A stretch of DNA of 55,697 nucleotides, taken from the IMG/VR virus record IMGVR_UViG_3300018432_000007, positions 1-55,697 of that record, one strand, 5' to 3'. Shown here in pieces: positions 1-7,738 of this stretch (the stretch's first letter is position 1; each line of letters starts with the position of its first letter). Origin of the DNA: a virus. The position numbers and the translations under genes are program-made. The notes beneath the pieces are model-generated. The model ran no database searches, was not told the origin of the DNA, and saw only the letters and a program-made list of their open reading frames with translations.

Positions 1-123
1 CGGCGCGGTTCGGGATGGCCGGGTCTTCCAGGATCACCTCGACCAGGACGTCAGCCTGCTCGGCGAGCTTCTTCTGCTCGCTGGTGAGCGGCGAGTTGAA
101 GATCCGCCACTCGGTGCCGCCGC
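1..123. repeat. Direct terminal repeat, left copy
   Basis: These 123 bases are identical to 55575-55697 in the same orientation. They lie in the middle of the portal gene, and joining the contig through them restores one open reading frame of 662 codons. That fits an assembly overlap of a circular or circularly permuted genome better than a true physical end, because defined phage ends usually lie near the terminase genes and not inside the portal gene. Confidence 0.9.
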
Positions 124-454
124 ACTGTGCGGGGACTCGCACGAGCCAGAACCGGCCGACCACCTGCAGGTGAATCGCCGCAGTGACCGCGCAGCCGCGC
201 AGGTTGCTGCCGAACGCGGTGCGCAGGATCTCGTCACCCTGCTCGGCTTCCTCGCCGTCTACCTCTACGCGCCAGTCCAGCCGGCCGACGAGCCTCGCCT
301 GCTGGTTGACCGCGTAGTGCACCTCGGGGACGCAGCGGTAGATGCGCCACAGGTCGCCGTCCCGCAGAACATCCACCACAGGACGGTCGGGGATTCGGTC
401 GAATGCTCGGACAGTGGCTGCCGCCAGTGGTTCATCTTTCGCGAACAGTCCCAT
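1..454 (-). CDS. Portal protein, N-terminal part (gene split by contig ends)
   Basis: This is the start of the portal gene, read leftward off the window edge. It begins with MGLFAKDEP at 454, ten bases after the stop of the preceding gene. Because 1-123 equals 55575-55697, the frame continues into the piece at the right end without a break, giving one protein of 662 residues; this fragment supplies about residues 1-151. The portal is the dodecameric ring at the capsid vertex through which DNA is packaged and to which the tail binds. Its place directly after the terminase genes and the readable N-terminal portal region support the call. Confidence 0.85.
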   Translation of the reverse strand, partial: MGLFAKDEPLAAATVRAFDRIPDRPVVDVLRDGDLWRIYRCVPEVHYAVNQQARLVGRLDWRVEVDGEEAEQGDEILRTAFGSNLRGCAVTAAIHLQVVGRFWLVRVPAQCGGTEWRIFNSPLTSEQKKLAEQADVLVEVILEDPAIPNRA

Positions 455-464
455 GGGCCGAATC

Positions 465-869
465 CTAGGCGTCCGTGGTTTGACCATCACCGAGCGCGAT
501 CAGTTCCCCCTTGGTGTGTCTTCCCCAGGAATTGGCACATCCACACCCAGACCAGGAGAAAGGGCCCCATGAGCCCTTTTTGGCCTGGACCTGTGTGCGC
601 CCCCCAGCGGGCAGCGGGTACTTGCTGACGCTGGTGACGTGCAGCCCTCGGTCGTTGGAGCGGGCGATGTACAGGGCGTCCGCTGTGATGATCAGCCGCG
701 ACCACCGCCATAGGGACCCGCCCGGGCGGTCGCCGCCGTTGTACCGGACGTCTACGGGGTAGATGTCGGCGGGTCCGTCGACGGGCTTGTTGCCGACGCG
801 CTGCCGGGTGGCGGAGCGGTCAGCGGAAGGGGTCAGGGTGTTCTTGGTCCCGATGGGGCGTGAGCGCAT
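465..869 (-). CDS. Hypothetical protein between terminase and portal
   Basis: A 134-residue protein. The second half reads like a compact beta-rich fold (WRWSRLIITADALYIAR) and ends in a Trp/Cys-containing stretch (WSGCGCANSWG). It lies 9 bases downstream of the pyruvyl transferase gene and 10 bases upstream of the portal start, so it is co-transcribed with the packaging genes. No signal peptide or membrane segment is visible and I do not recognise the family. The ATG at 869 is the first in frame, but its ribosome site is weak. Confidence 0.7.
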   Translation of the reverse strand: MRSRPIGTKNTLTPSADRSATRQRVGNKPVDGPADIYPVDVRYNGGDRPGGSLWRWSRLIITADALYIARSNDRGLHVTSVSKYPLPAGGRTQVQAKKGSWGPFSWSGCGCANSWGRHTKGELIALGDGQTTDA

Positions 870-878
870 ATCGGGATG

Positions 879-1586
879 CTACGTCGGCAGAGATGTTGCA
901 GCCCTGCGCAGCTGCTCGCATAGGTGGCGCCACACGTCGCGGTCGAGCGGCGGTACCGGGCCCGGGGTGAGGCATGGCCGGCCGGTGCCCAGGTAGTAGT
1001 CCTGGAACTTGAGATTGGTGCTGATCAGGCCGTCCGTGTACGAGCCGTGCCAGGTCACGGGGATGCCGTAGGCATCGGCGGCGATCACGCCGTGCAGGCT
1101 CGTGGTGATGATGCGTTCGCATGCTTTCATCTGCCGGATGACGCGACGCCACCCGCCGCGCGCATCGATGTACAGGGCGTCCGGGTACCGAGCGCGGGCC
1201 GGGGTGGCGTCCACGAAATGCGGCATGATCCCGACCCGGTTGGCCACCTCGATCTCGGGGTTGTACACCTCGGGGAGCAGCAGCGCCGGATCGCCGTATA
1301 CCTGCGGGACGGACACCCCATCGATGCACGACCGGGTGATGGGCCCGCGCACCGCGAGGAACGTCGCCGTCTCCGCCTGGTAGCGGCGGTCATGCTGCAC
1401 CCCGGTCCCCCACACGACGTCGCCGGGGCGTAGGGCGTTCATCACCGAGCCGACGGCGAGCACCTTCCCGTGCTCGCCGCGGTCCACGCGTTCGAGCTCG
1501 TGGCCCAGGTGGCGGAGGATCACGGGCGTCAGGACGTCGCCAAAGTTCTTCGTGTCGGGGTCCCAGTAGGTGCGCATGCGCCCCAT
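879..1586 (-). CDS. Polysaccharide pyruvyl transferase family protein
   Basis: 235 residues resembling the polysaccharide pyruvyl transferase family (CsaB/WcaK type), which moves pyruvate from phosphoenolpyruvate onto sugars of cell-wall or capsule polymers. Visible landmarks are the N-terminal YWDPDTKNFGD segment, a central VWGTGVQHD block, VRGPITR, the YGDPALLLP segment and the late TTSLHGVIAADAYGIP block, all typical of this fold. It is rather short for the family (often 300 or more residues). It is wedged between the large terminase (stop 9 bases upstream) and the small gene before the portal, an odd place for a sugar-modifying enzyme. An alternative start at 1577 removes three residues. 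Confidence 0.82.
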   Translation of the reverse strand: MGRMRTYWDPDTKNFGDVLTPVILRHLGHELERVDRGEHGKVLAVGSVMNALRPGDVVWGTGVQHDRRYQAETATFLAVRGPITRSCIDGVSVPQVYGDPALLLPEVYNPEIEVANRVGIMPHFVDATPARARYPDALYIDARGGWRRVIRQMKACERIITTSLHGVIAADAYGIPVTWHGSYTDGLISTNLKFQDYYLGTGRPCLTPGPVPPLDRDVWRHLCEQLRRAATSLPT

Positions 1587-1594
1587 GATCGCGG

Positions 1595-3085
1595 CTACCA
1601 GCCCGGCAGCGACCGCGCAGCACGCTCGGTGTCCACGACGGTCTCGCCGACGTCGGAGTGCCGCATACGCCGTAGGGCGTGCGCGAGCGTGTCGGGGATG
1701 TCGTCGTGCGCGGCCGTCGGGAACGCGGTGCACTCGGTCAGGAAGTCGTCGAGCCATGACCGGCCAGACGGGAGCTTCACCTGGTGGGCCTCGACGAGCG
1801 GGGACACCGACTGGACGCGCACGATCTTGGGCCCGGACGGCTTGACCGGCACGATCCCGTCGAGCTCCTTCTGCAGGGTCTCGATCGCGGCGGCGCCGTT
1901 CGCCGCTTCCTCGACCACGTGAGCGATCGCGTCCGGGTACCGCTTGATGAATCCGCGCATCTTCGCGAGCTGCACGGTAAACCCGCCGCGGAACCGGATC
2001 TGGTCGAGCAGGTAGTACGAGCTGCCGGTGCGTTGCCACGCCTGCCCCACCACCCAGTCGCCCGACGTCTCCCCCGCCGTGCCGAAAGACAGGTCCCATG
2101 CGGTGATGATCTGGTCCGCCGGCGGCAGCTCGTCGTCGGTGTAGAACCGCCACCACTCCAGCTTGAAGATCGTGCCATCGAGCTCGCCCGGGTGCTGCTG
2201 ATACAGGGCGTTGAAGATCGCGGACCCAACCTCGATCTTGACCGTCTCCCAGCGGGCCAACGCGTCGTCGCGGTCCTCTTCCTGCTGCACGGACAGCAGC
2301 GGTTCGCCGATCTCGCGGCCGAGCGCGTCGTTGGCCTCGGCCAGTGCGGGGATGACGAGCGTTTCCCATCCGGCCTGTTTCAGCAGCCGGCCGTTCAGGT
2401 CGTCGTCGTGCCACCTGGTGGCGATCGAGAGGATGATCGCGCCCGGCCGCATGCGCGGCTTGATGACGGACTGCCAGACCGTCCACGCCGTGTCCCGGGT
2501 CTTCTGGCTATAGGCGTCCTCCATGTGCTTGATCGGGTCATCGATGATCGCGACGCGTAGACGCCGCCCGGACATCGAGCCCTTGATGCCTCGCGCGATG
2601 ATGCCGCCGCGCTCCGTGGTGGGCACGCCCCAGTCGGTGACACCACCAGTACCCGGGAGCGGGGCGCGCTCGTCGTAGTGGCGCTTCACGTCGCTGGAGA
2701 ACTTCGTGGCCAGCGACGCCTCGGCGCTGACCAGGCCGATCTCCCAGTCCGGGCGGTTCAGGAGCAGCCATAGCGGGAACACCACGCTCGCGGTCTGCGA
2801 CTTACCCGAGCCCGGCGGCATCGAGATGATCAGCTTGGTGTCCTCGCCGCGGTCAGCCCGCTCTACGGCGCGTTCCAGCGCGGCGAGCAGAGCATCCGTG
2901 TGCGGGCGGGCGATGTACTCGTCACCGATGATGTCCCGCGCGAGATCGGGCAGGGACAGTGGCGGCTTGAGGCACTTTTCTAGCCGGTCGAGCAGCCGCA
3001 GCCGGTCTTGCGGCTGCGCGGCGGCGTAGATCTCCCGCACCTCGTCATCGGTGCACCCGCACAGCGGGTCAGTCTCCACGGCCAT
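1595..3085 (-). CDS. Terminase large subunit
   Basis: 496 residues. This is the ATP-driven DNA packaging motor and nuclease. The Walker A loop SMPPGSGKSQ is near residue 90, Walker B (RVAIIDDP) near 180 and an ATPase coupling segment (SIATRWHDDD) follows. The C-terminal RNase H-like nuclease has its first aspartate in AWDLSFG near residue 330 and a late acidic pair in HDDIPDTLAHAL. The length is normal for the family. The start overlaps the end of the small subunit gene. I prefer ATG 3085; a GTG at 3097 would add four residues and neither has a strong ribosome site. Confidence 0.95.
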   Translation of the reverse strand: MAVETDPLCGCTDDEVREIYAAAQPQDRLRLLDRLEKCLKPPLSLPDLARDIIGDEYIARPHTDALLAALERAVERADRGEDTKLIISMPPGSGKSQTASVVFPLWLLLNRPDWEIGLVSAEASLATKFSSDVKRHYDERAPLPGTGGVTDWGVPTTERGGIIARGIKGSMSGRRLRVAIIDDPIKHMEDAYSQKTRDTAWTVWQSVIKPRMRPGAIILSIATRWHDDDLNGRLLKQAGWETLVIPALAEANDALGREIGEPLLSVQQEEDRDDALARWETVKIEVGSAIFNALYQQHPGELDGTIFKLEWWRFYTDDELPPADQIITAWDLSFGTAGETSGDWVVGQAWQRTGSSYYLLDQIRFRGGFTVQLAKMRGFIKRYPDAIAHVVEEAANGAAAIETLQKELDGIVPVKPSGPKIVRVQSVSPLVEAHQVKLPSGRSWLDDFLTECTAFPTAAHDDIPDTLAHALRRMRHSDVGETVVDTERAARSLPGW

Positions 3086-3452
3086 CCTGTGCGCCACGTC
3101 GCGCGTTGATGATGGCGTTCAGACGTGCGTCGCTGTCCTGCACGGTGACCGTGCTCGACGGGCCGTTGCCGGTGCGGTCCAGGATCGCGATCGCGGCCTT
3201 GATCACGTCGCTGTCCTTGGACATGGACAGTCCGAACTCGTCGCTCGCGCCGCGCTCGACGATCCGGCCCAGGCTGCGGATCGCCGACTCGACGTAATCG
3301 TTCAGGCTCTTCTTGCTCTGCTCGATGCGGCGCTGTGGGTGGTCGACGTGACGTGTGCAGTAGATGCTGTCCGCTTTGGCGCGGTTCTTGCACTGACGGA
3401 GCGGCCCTACCGATCCACCCTTCACCATGTGCTTGCAGTACGGCCTGACCAT
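3069..3452 (-). CDS. Putative terminase small subunit
   Basis: 127 residues. The N-terminus has a Cys/His cluster (YCKHMVKGG, then RQCKNRAKADSIYCTRH) like the small zinc-binding element at the head of several actinophage small terminases. A predicted helical region follows, with a C-terminal segment (VIKAAIAILDRTGNGPSS) also seen in such proteins. It lies directly before the large terminase and overlaps it by 17 bases, the usual order. The small subunit recognises the packaging site on phage DNA. The assignment rests on position and weak motif likeness. GGGGGAGGA immediately precedes the ATG. Confidence 0.65.
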   Translation of the reverse strand: MVRPYCKHMVKGGSVGPLRQCKNRAKADSIYCTRHVDHPQRRIEQSKKSLNDYVESAIRSLGRIVERGASDEFGLSMSKDSDVIKAAIAILDRTGNGPSSTVTVQDSDARLNAIINARRGAQDGRGD

Positions 3453-3476
3453 TCCTCCCCCTCGGTTGTGCTCACT

Positions 3477-3779
3477 TCACCGCTGTAGACGGTTGTCTAC
3501 GCTCCCGGTGACCCCGCATACGGTCGACGCGGCGAGAGCGATCGCGACAGCCTCACGGCGCGTGCAGAGCCCTGCACGCCACAGCGCGGCCGTCAGTGCG
3601 ACAGATGCCCAGAACCCGATGCACCACGGGCAGGACACGAGATCTGACACCCACTGGGCCACGGGATGCTGCGACGCCATCAGCCGGCCGTGGAACGGTT
3701 CGGTGATGGCGTCCACGCCAGCGATGCGGTAGATCCGGAACGCGGCCAGGCCGATGACTATCGCCCACACGAGAGGCAT
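3477..3779 (-). CDS. DUF1360-like membrane protein
   Basis: 100 residues. The protein opens with a hydrophobic segment ([19 protein letters not shown]), has the [11 protein letters not shown] region and the signature CPWCIGFW, followed by a second hydrophobic stretch and a third near the end. This matches DUF1360, a family of small membrane proteins common in actinophages with unknown role. The start at 3779 is chosen for a well-spaced AAAGG site. Its 5' end overlaps the upstream Stealth-like gene by 22 bases, so translation is probably coupled. Confidence 0.8.
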   Translation of the reverse strand: MPLVWAIVIGLAAFRIYRIAGVDAITEPFHGRLMASQHPVAQWVSDLVSCPWCIGFWASVALTAALWRAGLCTRREAVAIALAASTVCGVTGSVDNRLQR

Positions 3780-4732
3780 TTGGTTTTCGCCTTTCTGGCT
3801 ATCTGGACATGGCGCGCGGTCGCGGCCATGCGTCGCTCTTGCGGTGTCGGGTCCGGGTGGCCGGCGGGCGCCAGAGCTGTCTCCGGGACCACGCGGGTAC
3901 CGGTCTCGGTCTTGAGTACCCGGTACCGCATGCGTGCCTTGCGGGCCGTGCGCGGGTCGGGCATCGCGGGCGCCGGAGCGTGCATGTTGCGGTCCGGGAT
4001 CCCGGGCAGCTCGAACGGCGACGAGGTCCCCAGGCCACGGCGTAGCAGGTGCGGCTCGACCGCGTTGCGGAACGTGCCCTCGACCGACGAGAGCCACGCG
4101 TGCGGCGTCGGGCCACGGTTCGCGGTGTAGATCTTGGGGTCACGCATCACGGTCCCGCCCAGGCCCTGCAGGTTGCCGTACAGGGTGCGGACGTGGGGCG
4201 CCTGGGAGCGCATCCCCGCCGCGAGATCGAGCGCCCGGAGCATCGCGGCCTTGTGGATCAGGAGCGGCGTGTGAACGTCGTAGTTGTACAGCCGCTGCCC
4301 GGGCAGGAGCTTCCCCATCAGCTGGTCCGTCTCGCGCAGCCCGACTGCCCATTTCGATGTCCATGTGGCGAACAACGGGGTGACCTTCCGCGACTCGCCG
4401 CGGTGGATCGGCAGCAGGTCCCGCACGGGCGCCAGGCAATAGAAATCGTCGTTCCACAGCACCCACGGGTCCGACACGTCCGGGGACTCGCACGCCCACC
4501 GGTAGTGAGCCCTGGTGGTGGCGTACTTCATCATCAGCGTGGGCCGCTTCACTGCGGTCAGCCGGTCGTGATCGAGCCGCAGCCACCGGGGCCAGGAGCC
4601 CACGATCCAGATGTGCCGGTAGTCGAAATTTCGTTCGATCGACCGCAGCGCGAACCGTAGTTCTCGGTTGTCCCCGGGTCGGCAGGGAATCACGACGTCG
4701 GGAGCATCCTCACGGTGCGGCATGTTGCGCAT
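3758..4732 (-). CDS. Stealth-like sugar-phosphate transferase / glycosyltransferase
   Basis: 324 residues. The arrangement resembles the Stealth family (hexose-1-phosphoryl transferases building phosphodiester-linked glycans): [10 protein letters not shown] at the N-terminus, [16 protein letters not shown] about 45 residues in, and a WNDDFYCL block near residue 105, the equivalent of the conserved NDD motif. The C-terminal 100 residues are rich in Arg and Pro and end in KCLSCGR. The ATG at 4732 follows the upstream stop by one base, suggesting translational reinitiation; 4723 is an alternative. It sits among terminase and DUF1360 genes, so it belongs to the late transcript. Confidence 0.7.
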   Translation of the reverse strand: MRNMPHREDAPDVVIPCRPGDNRELRFALRSIERNFDYRHIWIVGSWPRWLRLDHDRLTAVKRPTLMMKYATTRAHYRWACESPDVSDPWVLWNDDFYCLAPVRDLLPIHRGESRKVTPLFATWTSKWAVGLRETDQLMGKLLPGQRLYNYDVHTPLLIHKAAMLRALDLAAGMRSQAPHVRTLYGNLQGLGGTVMRDPKIYTANRGPTPHAWLSSVEGTFRNAVEPHLLRRGLGTSSPFELPGIPDRNMHAPAPAMPDPRTARKARMRYRVLKTETGTRVVPETALAPAGHPDPTPQERRMAATARHVQIARKAKTKCLSCGR

Positions 4733-4733
4733 A

Positions 4734-5021
4734 CTAGCCAGGCACTGACCCCCCATCCGGGGTCGACTCGGCAACCGACTCGGTGAACGACACGCCAGGC
4801 TGTGTGGCGACCGGGAGCCGCGCCGACGCGGGCAGCCCGGGGCGCTGAGCAGGAGCGGCGCCGATCGCCGCCGCAGCCGCTGCAGCGGACCCAGGCCGGG
4901 GCGTGGCGGGTGCGGGGCGGTGCCCGGCGCTCGGTGCCTGGTCGCCCAGGAGAGCGGCCAGCAGGGCCCGGTCACGGTCGTTCAGGGGGTGCGTCGTATC
5001 GATGGTGAGGATCACGCCCAT
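4734..5021 (-). CDS. Hypothetical protein with Ala/Pro-rich tail
   Basis: 95 residues. The first third ([20 protein letters not shown]) looks folded. The rest is low-complexity Ala/Pro/Gly, including a run of seven alanines, and is probably disordered. It follows a hairpin at 5037-5066 and ends one base before the Stealth-like gene. I do not recognise the family. Its reality is supported by the tight junction with the next gene and the GC-rich third positions. Confidence 0.6.
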   Translation of the reverse strand: MGVILTIDTTHPLNDRDRALLAALLGDQAPSAGHRPAPATPRPGSAAAAAAAIGAAPAQRPGLPASARLPVATQPGVSFTESVAESTPDGGSVPG

Positions 5022-5036
5022 ACGGTGACATGCCAA

Positions 5037-5066
5037 CGCCCCGCACGCTGTAGGGCGTGCGGGGCG
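5037..5066 (-). terminator. Hairpin terminator between 5087 and 5021 genes
   Basis: A perfect 12-bp stem (CGCCCCGCACGC with its complement) around a 6-base loop. There is no clear U-run, as is common for high-GC actinobacterial terminators. It may only attenuate, because the leftward terminase genes presumably use the promoter upstream of 5410. Confidence 0.65.
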
Positions 5067-5086
5067 CTGATGCGCTCGCTGGAGTG

Positions 5087-5410
5087 CTAGAACAGGATGC
5101 CCTGCGTATCGCGCTCCGTCCAGCGCTGCAGCATCGTCTCGATACGGTCGTCGCGCCCGAGCAGGCTCCCGAGCAGGATCGCCGCGGTGTCGGCCGGCGG
5201 CTCGACGACCGGGGCCCGCAGCTCGTCGTCCTCGTGGGTGTCGTCGCCAGCAGCGAGCGCCATCCAGTCGGGCGTGTCGGGATCGATGTGGGTGCGGCGT
5301 GCGTCGGCGATGCGGCAAAGGGGGCAGAGGGGGGTGCCCTCGCTGGTCGTCTTGTCGGTGCGCTCGCCGTGGGGGCAGGGGGCAAGCGGCGTGTAGGGGG
5401 TGGTACGCAT
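5087..5410 (-). CDS. Hypothetical protein with CxxC motif
   Basis: 107 residues. The N-terminus has CPHGERTDKT followed by PLCPLCRIADA, a possible zinc-binding knuckle. The centre is acidic and the C-terminal helix (LLGRDDRIETMLQRWTERD) is amphipathic. The ATG at 5410 has an excellent GGGAGGG site, which fixes the start. It is the first gene of the leftward terminase transcript. Function unknown. Confidence 0.75.
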   Translation of the reverse strand: MRTTPYTPLAPCPHGERTDKTTSEGTPLCPLCRIADARRTHIDPDTPDWMALAAGDDTHEDDELRAPVVEPPADTAAILLGSLLGRDDRIETMLQRWTERDTQGILF

Positions 5411-5497
5411 CGTTTCCCTCCCGATCTGTTCTAGCCGTCCGTGTGGTCCCATTATCGAATGGAAACGCCGTAATCGCTAGCACAAATCGAAATGCAT
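5411..5497 (-). promoter_or_regulatory. Probable promoter of the leftward terminase/head transcript
   Basis: This is an AT-richer gap between the operon that ends at 5498 and the gene that starts at 5410. On the minus strand it holds a GATAAT-like -10 element at about 5455 with AT-rich DNA upstream. No palindrome of the repeated operator type is present, so these genes are probably controlled differently from the accessory units. Confidence 0.45.
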
Positions 5498-5785
5498 CTA
5501 TGCGTCACCGGCGCCGCTGGGAAGCGTCTCCGTCCGGTGGCAGTTCCCGCAGGTCCGCTCATGCCGGAACGGCTCGGGATCACCGAAGTACCCGAACGTG
5601 ATGGTGATCCACCCGTGCCCACGGATCCGGCACTGCAGCGCACGGAACACGCGGCGCCGCTCCACCCATCCCGCGAGCTCGTCGAGCATCCTGAACACGA
5701 TCACCACGACGCACGTGGCGCAGAACACCGTGGCCACCACGGCGATCCCCACGGCCACCTGCTGGACGAACTCGGGGAACGTCAT
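5498..5785 (-). CDS. Small membrane protein with C-terminal zinc knuckle
   Basis: 95 residues. One strong transmembrane segment near residues 8-32 (VGIAVVATVFCATCVVVIVF) is followed by a basic region and a CxxC pair (TCGNCHRTETLP) near the end. It is the last gene of the overlapping operon that starts at 10469. The ATG at 5785 overlaps the upstream stop (ATGA). Function unknown. Confidence 0.7.
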   Translation of the reverse strand: MTFPEFVQQVAVGIAVVATVFCATCVVVIVFRMLDELAGWVERRRVFRALQCRIRGHGWITITFGYFGDPEPFRHERTCGNCHRTETLPSGAGDA

Positions 5786-6027
5786 GGCCGCGCCACCCCG
5801 CAGCGCGTGCACCGCACCATGGCGATAGCCGGCCACCAACCCGGCGCGCCGTCGTCGCGATCCCACACGGTCACGTACCGGTGGCGCCCGAACGCGCACA
5901 GGATGGGCCGCTGCGCGTAGGGCAGCGGTGGGCGCGGCATCGCCTCGGTCAGGCGGGCGGACATGCTGCCGTCATCGTCGGCGGAGATCTCGACGACGAG
6001 GCCGCGCCGCGAGCGCCGCCGGGTCAT
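5782..6027 (-). CDS. Hypothetical protein, C-terminal CxxC
   Basis: 81 residues. A basic N-terminus (MTRRRSRRG) is followed by an acidic DDDGS stretch and a C-terminal half with FGRHRYVTVWDRDDG and MVRCTRCGVARP. It has four-base ATGA overlaps with both neighbours, so it is translationally coupled. The HRY and RCTRCG elements recall the small zinc-ribbon-like proteins common in actinophages. No function assigned. Confidence 0.7.
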   Translation of the reverse strand: MTRRRSRRGLVVEISADDDGSMSARLTEAMPRPPLPYAQRPILCAFGRHRYVTVWDRDDGAPGWWPAIAMVRCTRCGVARP

Positions 6028-6437
6028 GAGTTCGCTCTCTGGGCCATGGCCGCGATGTCGGCGCGGCCCCAGAGGATGGCGAGGCGCCGACGTTCCGCCG
6101 GGGTGAGGAGGATGGCGCGGTCCAGTACCGCGATGATCCGCGCGGCGGGTGCGGCCCAGCTCTCGACGTTGTCCTCTGTGGAGCGTTCGAGATCTCCGAT
6201 CGCCTCGACCTGGTAGAGGTCACCTCGGCCGTACAGCGAGGCGTAATAGCGGGCATACCACCGCTCGGGCGTGAGGTAGACGCGGTCCGGGTGCCGCGGC
6301 AGTCCGTCGCGCTCGGGTGGGAGCTCGGCGCGCGCGGCACACCAGGTGCACCCGTCGTGTACCTTCCGGCCGTGGCCCGGCTCGATCAGGTCTCCTACCC
6401 GCAGGCTCGGGGCGCCACCGTGGAACAGGCGCATCAT
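6024..6437 (-). CDS. Arr-like (ADP-ribosyltransferase fold) protein, putative
   Basis: 137 residues. The layout resembles Arr/RNA 2'-phosphotransferase-type ADP-ribosyltransferase folds: FHGG with a histidine at the N-terminus, LRVGDLIEPG, VYLTPERWYARYYA with a tyrosine in the second motif, DLYQVEAIGDLE, then a Trp/Ala-rich C-terminal part. Arr enzymes use NAD to modify rifampicin, and related folds modify nucleic acids or proteins. An inserted CTWCA motif may bind zinc. The start at 6437 has a GGAGGAA site. Substrate cannot be predicted. The sequence could also be a family known only from phages. Confidence 0.5.
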   Translation of the reverse strand: MMRLFHGGAPSLRVGDLIEPGHGRKVHDGCTWCAARAELPPERDGLPRHPDRVYLTPERWYARYYASLYGRGDLYQVEAIGDLERSTEDNVESWAAPAARIIAVLDRAILLTPAERRRLAILWGRADIAAMAQRANS

Positions 6438-6586
6438 CGGTTCCTCCGCATCTTCCGTCCGAGCCACCGCACGGGCCGCTCGACCTGTCGCAGCACGGCG
6501 ACGAGCCACCGGGGCCGGGACGCTGCGTACAGGATCGCCATGGCGTACGCGAACATCAGCAGCAGGAGCACGATCCAGTCGTTCAT
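6434..6586 (-). CDS. Small membrane protein
   Basis: 50 residues with one N-terminal transmembrane helix (IVLLLLMFAYAMAILYA) and a very basic C-terminus ending KMRRNR, predicted to lie in the cytoplasm. The ATG at 6586 is preceded by GGAGAG, and four-base overlaps tie it to both neighbours. Confidence 0.65.
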   Translation of the reverse strand: MNDWIVLLLLMFAYAMAILYAASRPRWLVAVLRQVERPVRWLGRKMRRNR

Positions 6587-6996
6587 GCGTCTCTCCATGC
6601 GGGGTCGAAGTCGTGCCGGTAGGTGTAGACCTGCAGCAGGGCCCGGATGATGGGCGACGTCGGCGGGTCGTCCCCGAACCGGGCCCGGTACTGCTGCGTG
6701 GTCACCCAGTCGATCTGTTGCGTGAAGTGCGCCACCCACTGCTCGCCCGGCATGTGCGGCTGCATCTCCACGGCCGGCGGTGTCTCCAGCAGGAGCGGCC
6801 ACTGCTCGTGCAGGTCCAGGATCTTCATCTTGGCGACCACCTCGGCGCACTGCTGTTCACCAGGGCCGATGTGGATGCGGCGCCCACACCGGCACTGGAT
6901 GGTCGGCAGGTAGTCGAGCTCGGGCACGCGGCTACGTCGACAGGTCTCGGCTTCCTCCTCGTACCGGGCCCGCAGGTACGCCACCTCGGGGCTCAC
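6583..6996 (-). CDS. DUF6221-like protein, copy 3 (C-terminal of tandem set)
   Basis: 137 residues. It opens with a helix (VAYLRARYEEEAETCR), has a CxC pair (IQCRCGRR) and a central histidine helix (KMKILDLHEQWPLL), and ends with the family-type tail (ALLQVYTYRHDFDPAWRDA). The tail pattern of a leucine-rich helix followed by a His-Asp and PAW motif is shared with the two genes upstream. DUF6221 proteins are widespread in actinobacteria and phages without known function. The GTG at 6996 overlaps the upstream stop (GTGA). Confidence 0.65.
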   Translation of the reverse strand: MSPEVAYLRARYEEEAETCRRSRVPELDYLPTIQCRCGRRIHIGPGEQQCAEVVAKMKILDLHEQWPLLLETPPAVEMQPHMPGEQWVAHFTQQIDWVTTQQYRARFGDDPPTSPIIRALLQVYTYRHDFDPAWRDA

Positions 6997-7322
6997 AGCT
7001 TCCACCTGGGGTCGAAGTCCGCCCGGGCCGCGTACGGCTGCAGCAGCACGCGGACGATGATTTCCGTGTGCGGCGCGGCGCCGAGACGCTTCCTGTAGGC
7101 GTCCGTGGTCAGGGCCTGCTCGTGCATCGCCAAGATCGCGCGCTTGGCCGCGATGTCCGCGAGCACGTGCGCCGGCGAGACCCACAGCACCCGGGTCTGG
7201 TCGTGGTAGTCGTACTGGGGATCGAGCACCCACTGCTCGTCCCCGTTGTACTGGGGCACCGACTGGGCGTCTACTTCCTCCTCCGCGTAGCGGTCACGGA
7301 GGTACCTCAGTTCGGCGCTCAT
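6993..7322 (-). CDS. DUF6221-like protein, copy 2
   Basis: 109 residues. The same plan as its neighbours: N-terminal helix (LRYLRDRYAEEEV), a central IAAKRAILAMHEQAL helix matching the family segment AEIEARR...LH, and a terminal LLQPYAARADFDPRWKL. ATGA overlaps on both sides show that all three copies are translated as a unit. Divergence between copies is high, so the duplication is old or the copies were acquired separately. Confidence 0.68.
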   Translation of the reverse strand: MSAELRYLRDRYAEEEVDAQSVPQYNGDEQWVLDPQYDYHDQTRVLWVSPAHVLADIAAKRAILAMHEQALTTDAYRKRLGAAPHTEIIVRVLLQPYAARADFDPRWKL

Positions 7323-7738
7323 AGTTCCCACGCCGGGTCGTAGTCGCGGTGGTCACTGTCGAGCGCGGCGAACCGCTGCAGCATGAGCACGGCGAGTTGC
7401 GCGACGAGCTCGCGGGCTTCCTCCCCGAACTCCCAGGCGCGCACGGTCGCGGCGTGCAGCCCGGTGACCATCTCGCGCCGCGCCTCGATCTCGGCCAGGA
7501 CCTGCACAGGGCCATTGGCGGCGATGTGCATCGCGTTGAACGTCCGCGGCTTGCCATCCTCGTCCACCATCACGGTGTGGGCGACGTCGGTGCAGTTCTC
7601 GACCAGACTCCGGCCGTCCGGGTCGGCCATCACCGACATGCCCCACACCTTCCACCTCCCGGGTGTGCACTTGAGCGCTCGCTGCTGCCGCTCGTCGAGC
7701 CGGGCAAGGATGAACTTCACCATCTCGTCAACAGCCAC
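7319..7738 (-). CDS. DUF6221 family protein, copy 1
   Basis: 139 residues and the most canonical of the three. It has VKFILARLDERQQRAL at the N-terminus, a CTPGRWKVWG segment, HIAANGPVQVLAEIEARR in the middle and MLQRFAALDSDHRDYDPAW at the end, which is the recognisable DUF6221 tail. GTG 7738 is preceded by AAGGG at good spacing; an ATG at 7723 is possible. It overlaps the upstream gene by 11 bases. Confidence 0.75.
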   Translation of the reverse strand: MAVDEMVKFILARLDERQQRALKCTPGRWKVWGMSVMADPDGRSLVENCTDVAHTVMVDEDGKPRTFNAMHIAANGPVQVLAEIEARREMVTGLHAATVRAWEFGEEARELVAQLAVLMLQRFAALDSDHRDYDPAWEL

